Assembly (NCBI RefSeq): GCF_020166395.1
Contig: NZ_JAIQXU010000007.1
Location: 1-64,000 of the forward strand
Direction: 5' to 3'
Length of the DNA: 64,000 nt
Source: Deinococcus betulae
Lineage (GTDB): Bacteria; Deinococcota; Deinococci; Deinococcales; Deinococcaceae
The notes under the pieces are model-generated. The model saw only the letters and a list, made by a program, of their open reading frames with translations. It made no database searches and was not told the DNA's origin. A program made the position numbers and the translations under genes. Positions within the stretch are counted from its first letter, which is position 1. Every line of letters starts with the position of its first letter. Positions 20,926 to 29,894 of this stretch are shown here, in pieces.

Positions 20926-21693
20926 TCAGGGTTTGCTGACGTCCTGGCCGAACCACTTGCGGCTGATTTTGGCGTAGGTGCCGTCGGCCTTCAGCTGAAG
21001 CAGCGCCCGGTCCACGGCCGCCTTCAGTCCCGTGTTGCTCTTTTTCAGCGCCACGCCGACCGGTTCGGGGGCGCCAATCACCCCGGCGCCGCGCACCGGC
21101 AGATTCTGCGACTGAATGAGGTACCCCACCAGCAGGCGGTCGTTGAAAGCGGCGTCCAGGCGGCCTGCGGCCAGATCCGCCAGGTATTCAGGCGCGCCGG
21201 GGTAGGTCACGACGTTGATGCCGCCCGCGTCCCGCAGCGTCTTCTCAAAGTTGCTGCCCAGCCCCACCCCCACGCGCTTGCCCTTCAGGTCGGTCAGCGT
21301 CTTGGGGCTGAAGCTGCCCGCGCGCTTCACGATGATCTGCGGGCTGGAGTAAGCGTAGGGCGCACTGAAGCCAATGGTTTTCTGCCGCTCGGCCGTAATG
21401 CCGACCTGATTGACGATGACGTCGTACTTGTTGGCCTGCAGGCCCGCCAGGATGCCGCTCCATTCTGTTAATACAAATTCAGGCTTCAGGCCCAGCTTGG
21501 CAGCGACGGCCTTGGCGATATCCACGTCGAAGCCTGTGAGCTGGCCCTTGTCATCTTTGTAGGTGAAGGGGGCGTAGGTGCCCTCCATGCCGATTTTCAG
21601 CACGCCTTTGGTCAGGGTGCTGGGGGCAGCGGCGTGGGCGGTGGTCAGGCTGGCACTGATGGCCAGCAGCAAAGTTGAGGTAACGCGGTTCAT
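20926..21693 (-). CDS. Amino-acid ABC transporter substrate-binding protein (cystine-type)
   Basis: A 255-aa exported binding protein. The signal peptide is MNRVTSTLLLAISASLTTAHAA. The mature part follows the family 3 solute-binding pattern: GTYAPFTYKDDKGQLTGFDVDIAKA, YDVIVNQVGITAERQKTIGFS and FNDRLLVGYLI. The TEWSGILAGL and NQVGIT blocks resemble FliY/TcyA cystine-binding proteins, so cystine or a related amino acid is the likely ligand. An AAGGAG lies 4 bases before the ATG. A hairpin sits in the leader. It is first in an operon with the permease. An IS5-type element lies about 125 bases upstream. Confidence 0.9.
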   Translation of the reverse strand: MNRVTSTLLLAISASLTTAHAAAPSTLTKGVLKIGMEGTYAPFTYKDDKGQLTGFDVDIAKAVAAKLGLKPEFVLTEWSGILAGLQANKYDVIVNQVGITAERQKTIGFSAPYAYSSPQIIVKRAGSFSPKTLTDLKGKRVGVGLGSNFEKTLRDAGGINVVTYPGAPEYLADLAAGRLDAAFNDRLLVGYLIQSQNLPVRGAGVIGAPEPVGVALKKSNTGLKAAVDRALLQLKADGTYAKISRKWFGQDVSKP

Positions 21694-21708
21694 AAGACTC
21701 CTTGGTCC

Positions 21709-21729
21709 CTGAGGTGGACATCACCTCAG
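21709..21729 (-). promoter_or_regulatory. Leader hairpin / operator of the cystine-type importer
   Basis: CTGAGGTG and its complement CACCTCAG form an 8-bp perfect stem with a 5-base loop, located 15 bases before the start codon and immediately upstream of the AAGGAG. A TATACT box lies farther upstream. It could be a repressor site or an RNA structure that hides the ribosome binding site. Confidence 0.5.
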
Positions 21730-21818
21730 AGCACTTTAGTTTACAAAGTATATCAACAATCACCGTGGTGTGGGAAAACTCAGAAGTTGAATGCTCCTCA
21801 GATATGTCTGAAGACCGA

Positions 21819-22917
21819 TTGCGCAGTTATAAAGCTAGTAGATCGGGGGAGGTAGTGCCTCCCCCAACCTGTATTCCGATCATTCAGGCGAACTGTGGTG
21901 CGCGGCTCATGGTGCGCAGATTGACCAGGCCGGCCACACAGCCCCAGAACAGGCCGTGCCGGCCAATGTTGTTCCGGTAGAACTCCCGGCACACACGGAA
22001 CTTCTTCAGTTTGCACACCACGTTCTCCACCGTGATCCGCACCTTGGAGATCTGGTGGTTCAGCTCCCGATCCTCCTCGCTCAGCACGTCCCCTCGGAGC
22101 CGCATGCGGGGAACAATCACCGTATGCTCCGGGCACAGCTTCTCCAGTCCCGTGTACCCCCGGTCGCCCCAGACACGACTGCTCCGGGGCAGTCGACCCA
22201 GGAGTCTGGACTGTTTCAGGACCTTCATGTCATGCGTGCGCCCGCCCGCGGGCGCACTGAGGTGCACCACTAGGCCGTCCGGGGTCACCGCTACCTGCGT
22301 TTTCAGCGTATGGGTGCCCTTCTTGACGCTGAAGAATTTCTTCTGGTCCTTGGGTCGCCCGACGGCTTTCTTTCCGGGACCACTGCCTTTCTTCTTTTTG
22401 GGTTGCCCTCCGGGCTGCTCCGTGCCGTCAATAATGAGGTCGGCGATCTCCGGGAACGCCTCGAGCACATCCTCCAGAGTGCGCAGCCGACGACGCGGGG
22501 CGTCGTCAGGCATGACCTTGCGGCTGTTGAGCGTTCGGGCGCGGAGGGGAGCAGGCAACGCCTGCTCCAGGAGGGGCAACAGTGCGTGGATGTTCCGGCA
22601 GACATTGGCGGCGTCCATCTCGAACAGCACGCCCAATAGATGCATGGGGAGGTAATGCCGGAGGTACATCAAAGTGAGCAGGAGACGGTGGGGAACGTCG
22701 AGTTTGAACTGTCGTCCGGCTCCGATGCGGCGTTGCCGTCCCTCCCGCAGGAGGGACGTGCGGTGCGCGTGGGTCCATAGGGGCTCCAGCTGTTCAGCGA
22801 GGAGCATGAATTCGGTGGGGTTCAGGCCGCAAAGCGACTCGAAGGACCGGGGACGCTGGACCAGGCGCGGCACCTGAAGCATGCCCCACTCTGCCCAATT
22901 CACCTCAACTGCGCAAC
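21819..22917. mobile_element. IS5-type insertion sequence, apparently intact
   Basis: About 1.1 kb bounded by TTGCGCAGTT (21819-21828) and its perfect complement AACTGCGCAA (22908-22917); the true terminal repeat may extend a few bases either way. It contains one transposase gene with all three catalytic acids. No clear target duplication is seen. A hairpin built on GGGGGAGG and CCTCCCCC (21845-21866) lies just after the transposase stop and may block read-through. Confidence 0.7.
21884..22882 (-). CDS. IS5-type transposase (HTH plus DDE_Tnp_4 endonuclease)
   Basis: A 332-aa transposase. The N-terminal part (about 15-100) is the helix-turn-helix domain typical of this group ([36 protein letters not shown]). 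The catalytic part has D152 in [10 protein letters not shown]240 in [10 protein letters not shown] and E286 in [15 protein letters not shown], so the D-D-E triad is complete. A Lys/Gly-rich loop ([19 protein letters not shown]) lies between. The ATG at 22882 is chosen because it begins just inside the right terminal repeat; a longer frame upstream is not part of the element. Confidence 0.88.
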   Translation of the reverse strand: MLQVPRLVQRPRSFESLCGLNPTEFMLLAEQLEPLWTHAHRTSLLREGRQRRIGAGRQFKLDVPHRLLLTLMYLRHYLPMHLLGVLFEMDAANVCRNIHALLPLLEQALPAPLRARTLNSRKVMPDDAPRRRLRTLEDVLEAFPEIADLIIDGTEQPGGQPKKKKGSGPGKKAVGRPKDQKKFFSVKKGTHTLKTQVAVTPDGLVVHLSAPAGGRTHDMKVLKQSRLLGRLPRSSRVWGDRGYTGLEKLCPEHTVIVPRMRLRGDVLSEEDRELNHQISKVRITVENVVCKLKKFRVCREFYRNNIGRHGLFWGCVAGLVNLRTMSRAPQFA

Positions 22918-23146
22918 GGATCCTGATTCCCTCCAGCGCGTTGGGCACTGGGCGCGGAACATCACTTGGTGGCTTTCCTATGAGGAGCAAAGAGGCGACT
23001 GAGGCGCTTGTTTTCAGTTCATCACAGACGGCAAGACACAGAGTCACCAGTTCACTGGTTGCGGTGGATGAGAGCGAGTTGTGCACGCCGCAGCCCTCTG
23101 CGTGTCTCTGAAGGTTTTGAGTTCTGTGCTTAGTAAGCTCAGTGGT

Positions 23147-23410
23147 ATGACGAGAGGCTCTGGCGACAACGTCCGACACCTGAGGAATGCGGGTGGGCCG
23201 CTGCTTCCTGCTCTGGCCGCAGAAATGCGGGAAGTGGCTCAGGCGGCCCTGAATCGGCCGGCGCAGGCCTTGGTCCTGCTGGACGTGCGTGTTCGAGCTG
23301 GAGAAGATCTGAACGTTACGGCGCTGCTCAGCCTGTCCCTGGTTTTGAACAGGGCACTGGCGGCGGGGCTGACCCCGCCCCCGCCACACCATTGGCGGTG
23401 GGCGGCATGA
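23147..23410 (+). CDS. Possible small protein coupled to the NmrA-like gene, perhaps a truncated gene
   Basis: An 87-aa frame beginning [20 protein letters not shown] and containing the helical stretch [29 protein letters not shown]. Its stop overlaps the next start in an ATGA, a sign of translational coupling. No family is recognised; it could be the surviving 3' part of a larger gene, perhaps a regulator, since the intact IS5-type element lies about 230 bases upstream. An upstream ATG at 23081 is also in frame. Moderate doubt that it is expressed. Confidence 0.4.
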   Translation: MTRGSGDNVRHLRNAGGPLLPALAAEMREVAQAALNRPAQALVLLDVRVRAGEDLNVTALLSLSLVLNRALAAGLTPPPPHHWRWAA

Positions 23411-24168
23411 CGCGCGTGGTGGTCACGGGCGCCAGTGGGCACCTGGGCCGGGAAGTGGTGCCGCTGCTGCGGGCCGGTGGCGCCGAGGTGGTGGCCCTCA
23501 GCCGCCGCCCCCGGCCGGCCCAGCCGGGTCTCACCTGGGTGACTGGTGACCTGAGCCAGCCTGAACCTCTACGCGCAGCGCTGCGCCCCGGCGACGTGCT
23601 GGTGCATCTGGCGACCCAACCGCTTCGGGCAGGCGCTGACCTGAACTTGGCGAGGGCAGTAGTCCAGGCTGCGCAGAATGCCAAAGCCAGTCACCTGCTG
23701 TTCATGGGCATTGCTGGCCTGGAGCGGCTGCAGGCGGCGCCGTATTACCGCGACAAGCTGGCTGCTGAAGGGCTGGTAGCGCAGAGCGGCATGCCCTTCA
23801 CCATCCTGCGCACGACCCAGTTTCATGAATTTGTGGCCGAGTTGCTGACGCGCCTGACCCTGCCCGGCCCGCTCACCCTGCTGCCGGCAGGCGTGACTCT
23901 GCAGCCGCTGGAAGCCCAGGCTGCCGCGCGTGCGCTGGCTGACCTGAGTCTGGGCTCGCCTGTGGGCCATGCCCCCGAGCTGTGCGGCCCACAGGCGCTG
24001 ACCTTTGCGGAGCTGGCCCGGCAGCGCGGGCCTGGCCGGGTGCTGAGCCTGCCGCTGCCGGTGCCGCTGTTCCGGGCGTGGCAGGGCGGTGCTGCGGTCC
24101 CGCGCGGTGCTCAGCCTGTAGGGCGCACCTGGGCCCAGTGGATGGCGGCGCAAGAGCACTACCAGTGA
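23407..24168 (+). CDS. NmrA-like NAD(P)-binding protein (atypical SDR)
   Basis: A 253-aa Rossmann-fold protein. The dinucleotide motif is [18 protein letters not shown], followed by ALSRRPRP (the NADP-type basic loop) and [22 protein letters not shown] and [23 protein letters not shown] are typical of the atypical SDR/NmrA group, where the Y-x-x-x-K pair remains (Y-R-D-K). These proteins act as reductases or redox sensors; the role here is unknown. The start ATG overlaps the stop of the preceding small frame (ATGA). Confidence 0.85.
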   Translation: MTRVVVTGASGHLGREVVPLLRAGGAEVVALSRRPRPAQPGLTWVTGDLSQPEPLRAALRPGDVLVHLATQPLRAGADLNLARAVVQAAQNAKASHLLFMGIAGLERLQAAPYYRDKLAAEGLVAQSGMPFTILRTTQFHEFVAELLTRLTLPGPLTLLPAGVTLQPLEAQAAARALADLSLGSPVGHAPELCGPQALTFAELARQRGPGRVLSLPLPVPLFRAWQGGAAVPRGAQPVGRTWAQWMAAQEHYQ

Positions 24169-24175
24169 AGGGTGG

Positions 24176-24215
24176 CTATGAACTCGGATTGAAGCATCTG
24201 AAATAACGACTGAAT
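24176..24215. repeat. SNR-like repeat fragment
   Basis: AACTCGGATTGAAGCATC shares ACTCGGATTGAA with the palindromic repeat after msrB (15904-15915). It lies in the 230-base convergent gap between the NmrA-like and EamA genes, in which no gene was recognised. Confidence 0.45.
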
Positions 24216-24398
24216 CAGCACAGAGGGGAATTTTAATGATGGGCGTTGTCCCCAGGGCTGTTCTGGTATGTATACGTGCAAATGACGTATGGCTCCTGAG
24301 TACGTCAATCAGACCTGCTCAGATGAATGTATATTCCTGCTCCATCCAATCGCGCTGACCAAGATAAACGAGCTTCTCAAGCACGCTCAGGCCTAGCC

Positions 24399-25265
24399 TC
24401 AGGGGGTCGATTGCGCCTGAGCCGTAGTCTTCTGGCGCGGGGGCAGAAAGCTCAGGGCAATCAGGCCCAGGCCCAGCCACTGCGCTGCATTCAGAGAGCG
24501 GCCCTGCCAGAAGTCCAGGGCCAGGGCCGTGGCCGGGCTGAGGCGCGTCAGCAGCGAGACCTGAAGGGCCGAGGTGGACTGAATACCGCGGAACCACAGC
24601 GCGTAGGCGGCGGCAGTGCCCACCACGATCAGGTAGGCCAGCGGCGCCCACTGCGCCGGGGTGGGCAGAGCGGGCAGGCCGTCCAGCAGCAGGGCCACGG
24701 GCAGCAGCAGCAGGCCGCCCCAGCACAGCTGCCAGGCCGTCACTGCCAGTAGCCCAGTGCCTGAGGGCGTTCCCCAGGCGCCGGCCAGGAGGTACCCACC
24801 CGACGCGGCCACCACGCTGAGCAGGCCAGCTGCCAGGCCCACTGCGTCCAGATGGGCCCCCGGCCCCAGCACCAGCAGCGCCACCCCCACCAGGCCCAGC
24901 AGCGCGGCAGAGAGTGCCTGCCGGGTGGGCGGCTGTCGCAGGGCCAGGAGGTTAAACGCCAGAATTAGCAGTGGCCCCAGCGCGCCCAGAGTGGCGGTCA
25001 CCCCCCCGCCCAGCCGACTGGCACCCAGAAACAGCGTGCCGAAGAACAGCCCGAAATTCAGCGCCCCCAGCAGCAGGCTTTTCCACCACCAGGCCCCCCT
25101 GGGCCACTGGCGCACCACCAGCAGGAGCAGCACCCCGGCCCCCAGCGCCCGAAGCGCCGCCACCGTCAGAGGCGGCATGGGCTGAAGCTGCTCAAGCACC
25201 ACATAACTCGTGCCCCAGCTCAGAGGTGCCAGAGCGGCCAACCACAGGGCCGAAGAAGCTTTCAT
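24399..25265 (-). CDS. EamA-family (DMT superfamily) membrane transporter
   Basis: A 288-aa inner-membrane protein with about ten hydrophobic segments in two EamA repeats. The first is from LAALAPLSWGTSYVVLEQLQP and includes RALGAGVLLLLVVRQWP; the second is from GYLLAGAWGTPSGTGLLAVTAWQL, with WFRGIQSTSALQVSLLTRLSPATALAL. Members export amino acids, metabolites or drugs. It is divergent from a MarR regulator with 64 bases between them that contain a palindrome, so it is probably controlled by that regulator. TAAAAT stands 6 bases before the ATG (leaderless). Confidence 0.9.
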   Translation of the reverse strand: MKASSALWLAALAPLSWGTSYVVLEQLQPMPPLTVAALRALGAGVLLLLVVRQWPRGAWWWKSLLLGALNFGLFFGTLFLGASRLGGGVTATLGALGPLLILAFNLLALRQPPTRQALSAALLGLVGVALLVLGPGAHLDAVGLAAGLLSVVAASGGYLLAGAWGTPSGTGLLAVTAWQLCWGGLLLLPVALLLDGLPALPTPAQWAPLAYLIVVGTAAAYALWFRGIQSTSALQVSLLTRLSPATALALDFWQGRSLNAAQWLGLGLIALSFLPPRQKTTAQAQSTP

Positions 25266-25297
25266 AGATTTATTTTAGTACCAAACTGTTTGTCTAT

Positions 25298-25316
25298 AAA
25301 ATAGATAGGCTATTTT
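25298..25316. promoter_or_regulatory. Probable MarR operator between eamA and marR genes
   Basis: AAAATAG and CTATTTT are perfect inverted halves separated by 5 bases. The site lies 14 bases upstream of the MarR gene start, touching its -10 box TATACT (25318-25323). A second loose pairing TATTTTA/TAAAATA (25270-25303) spans the EamA promoter. Such placement allows one regulator to repress both divergent promoters. Confidence 0.6.
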
Positions 25317-25329
25317 CTATACTCTGCCC

Positions 25330-25836
25330 ATGACTATCCTGAAGGCGCTGGACCGCATTCGGCACGACTGGCAGGCTGCCGAACCAGAGCTGGACAGCGC
25401 CCCCATGCTGACCTTCATCACGTTCAGCCGTGCCCACGCCCTGCTGGGCGACGCCGTGCGGGCCACAGCCGCGCAGGCGGACCTGACCTCGGCCACCCGC
25501 GACCTGCTGCTGACGCTGTACCGCTCGGCTCCGCCTGAGGGTTTGCCCGCCAGCGAGGTCGCCGCGCTCCTGGCGGTCTCGCCCGCGACGGTGACGGGCA
25601 ACACGGACCGGCTGGAAGCGCGCGGGCTGCTCACGCGCCGCCTGGACCCGCAGGACCGGCGGTCGTGGCGCCTGGCCCTGACCGACCAGGGCCGCGCGCT
25701 GGTGCAGGCGCACCTCCCTGTTCACCTGGCATTCGAGGCCCAGTTGCTGGCGGCCCTCAGTTCAGAAGAGATACAGCAGTTTGAAGGGCTGCTGCGAAAA
25801 CTCATCGCCCATGCCGAGGCGCAGGGCCTTGATTGA
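25330..25836 (+). CDS. MarR-family transcriptional regulator
   Basis: A 168-aa winged-helix regulator. The recognition region is LPASEVAALLAVSPATVTGNTDRLEARGLLTR and the wing is RRLDPQDRRSWRLALTDQGRALV, with the D-x-R pair of the family. Flanking helices would form the dimer and ligand pocket. TATACT stands 6 bases before the ATG (leaderless). Probably controls the divergent EamA transporter and itself in response to the exported compound. A broken acetyltransferase gene overlaps its 3' end. Confidence 0.92.
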   Translation: MTILKALDRIRHDWQAAEPELDSAPMLTFITFSRAHALLGDAVRATAAQADLTSATRDLLLTLYRSAPPEGLPASEVAALLAVSPATVTGNTDRLEARGLLTRRLDPQDRRSWRLALTDQGRALVQAHLPVHLAFEAQLLAALSSEEIQQFEGLLRKLIAHAEAQGLD

Positions 25837-26278
25837 CCGGCGCCCGGTGACCTCCGCCGATGGGGCGGTGATTGCCCGTCACCGCTTGCCTAACCCAGCC
25901 GACGCTCCTGATCGTCCGGCCTACGCGGCCTGGGTCGCGGGGGCCATAGCGCGCGGCACCTACCTGGGCTTCGTGACGTAGGTGGGCGGCGAGATCGTCG
26001 CCGGGGCAGGCCTGACCCTGCTCGACTGGGGCCCCAGTCGGGACGACCCCCAGCCGCTGCGGGCGAGGGTCGTCAATGTCTGGACCCACCCGGACTGGCG
26101 CCGCCAGGGGCACGCCCGCGAGTTGGTCCGGGCTTGTCTGACGGCGGGTCAGGCGCGCGGCGTCACCCGGTTTGCGCTGGGCACCACCCCGCAGGGCCGC
26201 GCGCTGTACGAGGCGCTGGGCTTCGCGGCCAGCGGAACTGAGATGACCGCCCACCTCCCGGCGCCTCCGCCTCGCTGA
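25811..26278 (+). pseudogene. GNAT acetyltransferase gene interrupted by an in-frame TAG
   Basis: One frame encodes RRPVTSADGAVIARHRLPNPA to RGTYLGFVT, then a TAG at 25979-25981, and continues without shift as VGGEIVAGAGLTLLDWG to VVNVWTHPDWRRQGHARELVRACL (acetyl-CoA motif R-R-Q-G-H-A) and FALGTTPQGRALYEALGF. Both halves together make a normal 155-aa GNAT protein. The stop probably replaces a single codon such as GAG or CAG. The 3' half could be re-initiated at the GTG directly after the stop but would lack the N-terminal strand and helices. The start at 25811 overlaps the MarR gene. Confidence 0.8.
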
Positions 26279-26388
26279 GTGACAGGCCTCGGCACTATGG
26301 GCCAAGCCATGCGTGCCCAGAGGCGGAGGTGCACGTCCAGCTCAGACTGAACGGTTGAGGCCAGTCACCCGGCCGCCTGCCCGCCGCT

Positions 26389-27651
26389 TCAAGAACTCGT
26401 CGGCTCGGCCCCCGCGCGGGCGGTCACGATGCTGCGTGAGGCGGCCCAGGCGCCGATGTCGGCCCCTTGCAGGGCAGTGGCCATCAGATCGGGAAAAAAG
26501 TCCGGGGTGCAGGCAAAGACGGGAATGCCCAGGGCCGCCAGCCTCGCGGCGTTGTCGTGGTCGTAACTGGGCGTGCCGTCGTCGTCCAGCGCCAGCAGCA
26601 CGATGACGCGCACGCCCAGCTCGCGGAACTCGTTCAGGCGGCGGATCATCTCGGCGCTGCCGGACCCCTCATACAGGTCGGAAATCAGGACAAAGGTGTG
26701 TTCCTCGGGGTTGGTCAGGAGCCCCTGGCAGTAGCGCAGGGCCAGCGGGGTGTCGTTGCCGCCGCCCAGCTGCACGCCGAACAGCACGTCCACCGGGTCG
26801 GCCAGGTGGTCGGTCAGGTCCACCACCGTAGTGTCATAGACCACCACGTTGGTTTTCAGGGCCGGCAGGCTGGCCAGGACGGCGCCAAAGATACCGGCGT
26901 AGACCACGCTGGACGCCATGCTGCCCGACTGGTCCACACACAGGGTCACGGCCTTGAGTTGCCGCCGCGCACGCCCGTAGCCCACCAGGCGCTCGGGGAT
27001 CACGCTTTTGCGCTCGGGGTCGTAGGTGTGCAGGTTCTTCAGGAGGGTGCGGCCCCAGTCCACCTCGTTCTGGCGGGGGCGGAGGTTGCGCTGCGAGCGG
27101 TTGAGGCTCCCCGTGACCGCGCTGCGCAGCGGCTCGGCCAGCCGGGCCTGAAGGTCGTCCACCACCCGCGCCACCACCTGCCGCGCCAGCGCCTTGGCCT
27201 GGGCCGGCATGGCGTCTTTCAGGCTGATCAGGGTGGCCGCCATGTGGACGTTGGGCTGGAGGTGCTCCAGCAGTTCGGGTTCCAGCAGCAGGGTCTTTAA
27301 GTTCAGCCGCTCGACCGCGTCGCCCTGCATGACCTGCACGGCCGACTGCGGAAAGAGGTCGCGGACCTCGCCCAGCCACGCGGCCACGGCCGGGGCGCTT
27401 TTGCCAAAGCCCACGTTCCGGCCTGATTTGCGGCCCTTCTGGGGTTTTTCCGTTTGAAGGGTAAAAGGCGCGCCGTCATACAGCGAGGCCAGGGCGGCGT
27501 CCAGGCGGCGGTCGTGTTCGCCCAGCGGCTGGCCGATGCCGTCGGCGCTCTCGCCGGTGGCGGTCTCGCCGCCCAGCAGCAGCCGCCAGCGGCGCAGGCG
27601 CTCCAGGTCGGGGGTCAGGCTCTGGGGTGCGGGGTCAGTTTCAGGGGTCAT
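26389..27651 (-). CDS. VWA-domain protein (YehP-like), last gene of the SWIM-MoxR operon
   Basis: A 420-aa protein. The C-terminal von Willebrand A domain (about 233-400) has an intact metal site: D240-Q-S242-G-S244, then GGGNDTPLAL (T301) and LISDLYEGS. The N-terminal 230 residues are helical and basic (RSQRNLRPRQNEVDWGRTLLKNLHTYDPE), as in VWA partners of MoxR ATPases. In such systems the VWA protein recognises substrates that the AAA+ ring remodels. The start overlaps the DUF5682 stop by 4 bases (ATGA), so translation is coupled. No signal peptide; cytoplasmic. Confidence 0.88.
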   Translation of the reverse strand: MTPETDPAPQSLTPDLERLRRWRLLLGGETATGESADGIGQPLGEHDRRLDAALASLYDGAPFTLQTEKPQKGRKSGRNVGFGKSAPAVAAWLGEVRDLFPQSAVQVMQGDAVERLNLKTLLLEPELLEHLQPNVHMAATLISLKDAMPAQAKALARQVVARVVDDLQARLAEPLRSAVTGSLNRSQRNLRPRQNEVDWGRTLLKNLHTYDPERKSVIPERLVGYGRARRQLKAVTLCVDQSGSMASSVVYAGIFGAVLASLPALKTNVVVYDTTVVDLTDHLADPVDVLFGVQLGGGNDTPLALRYCQGLLTNPEEHTFVLISDLYEGSGSAEMIRRLNEFRELGVRVIVLLALDDDGTPSYDHDNAARLAALGIPVFACTPDFFPDLMATALQGADIGAWAASRSIVTARAGAEPTSS

Positions 27652-29894
27652 AAGGGGTCTCCAGCAGGCAGGGTCACGCCCAGCAGGCGCAGCACGACCG
27701 GCACCACCCCCGCGCCCAATTCGCCGTTGACCTGCGCGGCCTGCTCGGTGCGCTCCAGGCCGCGCAGCTCCTCGCCCAGGCGCCTACGCGCGTGCGGGTC
27801 CAGGCGTGACAGGGCACGGCGCAGAGGCGGCAGCACCTCGCTGTAGGCGTCGGGGTCCAGGCCCACGACCCAGGTGTCCAGCAGGGCCAGGGCGGCCGGG
27901 TCGTGACGCAGGGTCTGGCCGTCTTCACCGATAAACCCGCCCAGCCACGCGGCCACGTCCAGGGGCGGGGCGCCGGGGGCCAGGGCAACCGCCAGCCGGG
28001 CCTGCACCTGGGCGGCGTCCAGCAGGCCACGGTCGCGCAGGCGGTTCACGGCGTCGCCGCGCAGCAGGGGCGCCGTGCCCTGGGCGTCCAGGGCGTGCAG
28101 GGCCACGACCCACTGGCCACTGGCCTCGGGGTCGTCCAGCAGGCGCACCGCCGCGTCGGCCCCGGCCAGCTGGCGGTGCAGAGTCTGCGCCGCTTCCTCA
28201 CCCAGACCGTGCGCCGCGTTGGGCAGCCCGGCGGCGGCGCGGGCCACCAGCGTGCGGAAGACGGGCCGCAGGTCGTCGCCCCCCCGCGCCCTCACGTCGC
28301 CGTAACGGGCCAGGCGGGCCAGTGGCGGCAGCGCCAGCAGCAGCGCGGCGGTGTCGGCGTCGGCGGCGCGTTCGTCCAGACGGGCCAGGGTAAAGGCGGC
28401 GGCCCCAGGGAGTCCACTCAGGCGCGTGACTTCCAGCAGGTCTGACAGCGCGCCCAGGTCAGCGGCCCGCCGCGCCGCCGAGACTGCCGCCGCATTCGCC
28501 GCGCGCACCAGCGTGTTGCCGTGCCGGCTCGCCTCCACCACGCGCACACTGAATTCAGGTTCCCAGCGCAGCGTCCAGGCTTCCTTAAAGGTGCCGGTGC
28601 CCCGGCTGGCGGCCTCCTTGGCCCAGGGCACGCCCAGCAGGGTCAGCCGGTGAAAGAGCTGAGAGCGGCTCAGGCCCGCGTCTTCACGCAGGTCGAGGGT
28701 CAGGTCGCGGGTAACCGCCTCGCGCTTCAGCCGCAACCGGGCCAGTGTGGCCGCCAGGTCCTGTTCCAGCGGCACGGCGGGCACACCGGCAGGCACGCTG
28801 CCCAGCGCCTCGCCTACGAACAGTTCCTCTGAGAGCAGGCGCAGCGGCGTGTCCGAATCCCAGGCAAAGACCGCCCGCGTGGCGTCGGTCAGTTCGTCCA
28901 GCCCGGCCAGGTGGCGCCCGCGCAGGGTCGCCAGGGCGTCCGCGAGCCGCACCGCGTCAATCACCTGCGCGCTGGAGGCGTCCAGGCCGCGCGCCCGCAG
29001 CAGCCGCGCCGAGCGGGTCAGCCAGCGCTCGGACACCTGCGACGGCGTGGCGTACAGGTGGGCGTACCAACCCGGCGACGCGACCCCCGCGCCGTAGCCA
29101 CTGGCCTGGGTCAATCGGCCGTGGGTCCAGGGCGTGATGGTCAGGGCGACTTTGGTCTTGGGTAGGCCCTTGACGCGCGCCGGGTCGGCTTTGGCCTCGC
29201 GCGCCAGGACCTCGGGGGTCAGCGCTGGGGCGTGCCACGCGCCGCACACCACGGCGACGCTGCCCCCCTTTAGCGCCGCGCGGATGGTCTGGCGCATCTG
29301 CGCCTCGCGGATCAGGTCACGGGCAGAGGTGTGCCCGTCCTCGGCCTCACGCACGGCGGCCATCACTTCGGCAATGGCGGCGAACACGGCTTCCCCGTCG
29401 CCGCGCGACTCGACCAGGGCGTCCCACCAGCGCTCAAAGTCGCTGTAGCCAGCCGCCTGGGCCAGCAGCGCGAGGGGATCGGCGCGCACGGCGTCCTCTG
29501 GAGGAGTGGGGGTGGCGTCAGTGGTGTCTGGTTCAGCCTCCGGCTCAGCTTCAGCGGCCTCTGCGGCCTCCTCCTTGTGGGCCAGGGTCACGCTGGCAGG
29601 CAGGTCCATGAAGGCCACCGGGACACCGCGAGAAAGCGCCCAGCGAATCGCCACGTATTCCGGGCTGAACTCGGCCAGCGGGTAGAACACCGAACGCTCG
29701 GGGTGACCCTGCACATGCGCCATGACGGCCACGGGAGGCGTCATCGCCGGGTCATTCAGGAAGGGCAGCAGGGCGTCAGCGTCCACCGGGCCTTCGATCA
29801 GCAGGGTGGCGGGTGGGTGGGCCTCCAGCGCCCGCGCCACGCTGCGCGCCGAGCCGGGGCCGTGGTGGCGGATGGGGAGGATGGTGAGGGTCAT
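27648..29894 (-). CDS. DUF5682-family protein (YehM-like)
   Basis: A large 748-aa cytoplasmic protein. The N-terminal domain begins ILPIRHHGPGSARSVARAL and LLIEGPVDADALLPFL, with SVAVVCGAWHAPALTPEV around residue 215. These G-x-x-H and E-containing blocks resemble the TIKI/TraB and EreA/ChaN-like superfamily, some members of which are hydrolases; that link is my inference. The middle and C-terminal parts are helical repeats without motifs. An acidic insert (about 110-135, EEAAEAAEAEPEAEPDTTDA) is present. ATGA overlaps join it to the SMI1/KNR4 gene before and the VWA gene after. Confidence 0.85.
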   Translation of the reverse strand: MTLTILPIRHHGPGSARSVARALEAHPPATLLIEGPVDADALLPFLNDPAMTPPVAVMAHVQGHPERSVFYPLAEFSPEYVAIRWALSRGVPVAFMDLPASVTLAHKEEAAEAAEAEPEAEPDTTDATPTPPEDAVRADPLALLAQAAGYSDFERWWDALVESRGDGEAVFAAIAEVMAAVREAEDGHTSARDLIREAQMRQTIRAALKGGSVAVVCGAWHAPALTPEVLAREAKADPARVKGLPKTKVALTITPWTHGRLTQASGYGAGVASPGWYAHLYATPSQVSERWLTRSARLLRARGLDASSAQVIDAVRLADALATLRGRHLAGLDELTDATRAVFAWDSDTPLRLLSEELFVGEALGSVPAGVPAVPLEQDLAATLARLRLKREAVTRDLTLDLREDAGLSRSQLFHRLTLLGVPWAKEAASRGTGTFKEAWTLRWEPEFSVRVVEASRHGNTLVRAANAAAVSAARRAADLGALSDLLEVTRLSGLPGAAAFTLARLDERAADADTAALLLALPPLARLARYGDVRARGGDDLRPVFRTLVARAAAGLPNAAHGLGEEAAQTLHRQLAGADAAVRLLDDPEASGQWVVALHALDAQGTAPLLRGDAVNRLRDRGLLDAAQVQARLAVALAPGAPPLDVAAWLGGFIGEDGQTLRHDPAALALLDTWVVGLDPDAYSEVLPPLRRALSRLDPHARRRLGEELRGLERTEQAAQVNGELGAGVVPVVLRLLGVTLPAGDPL

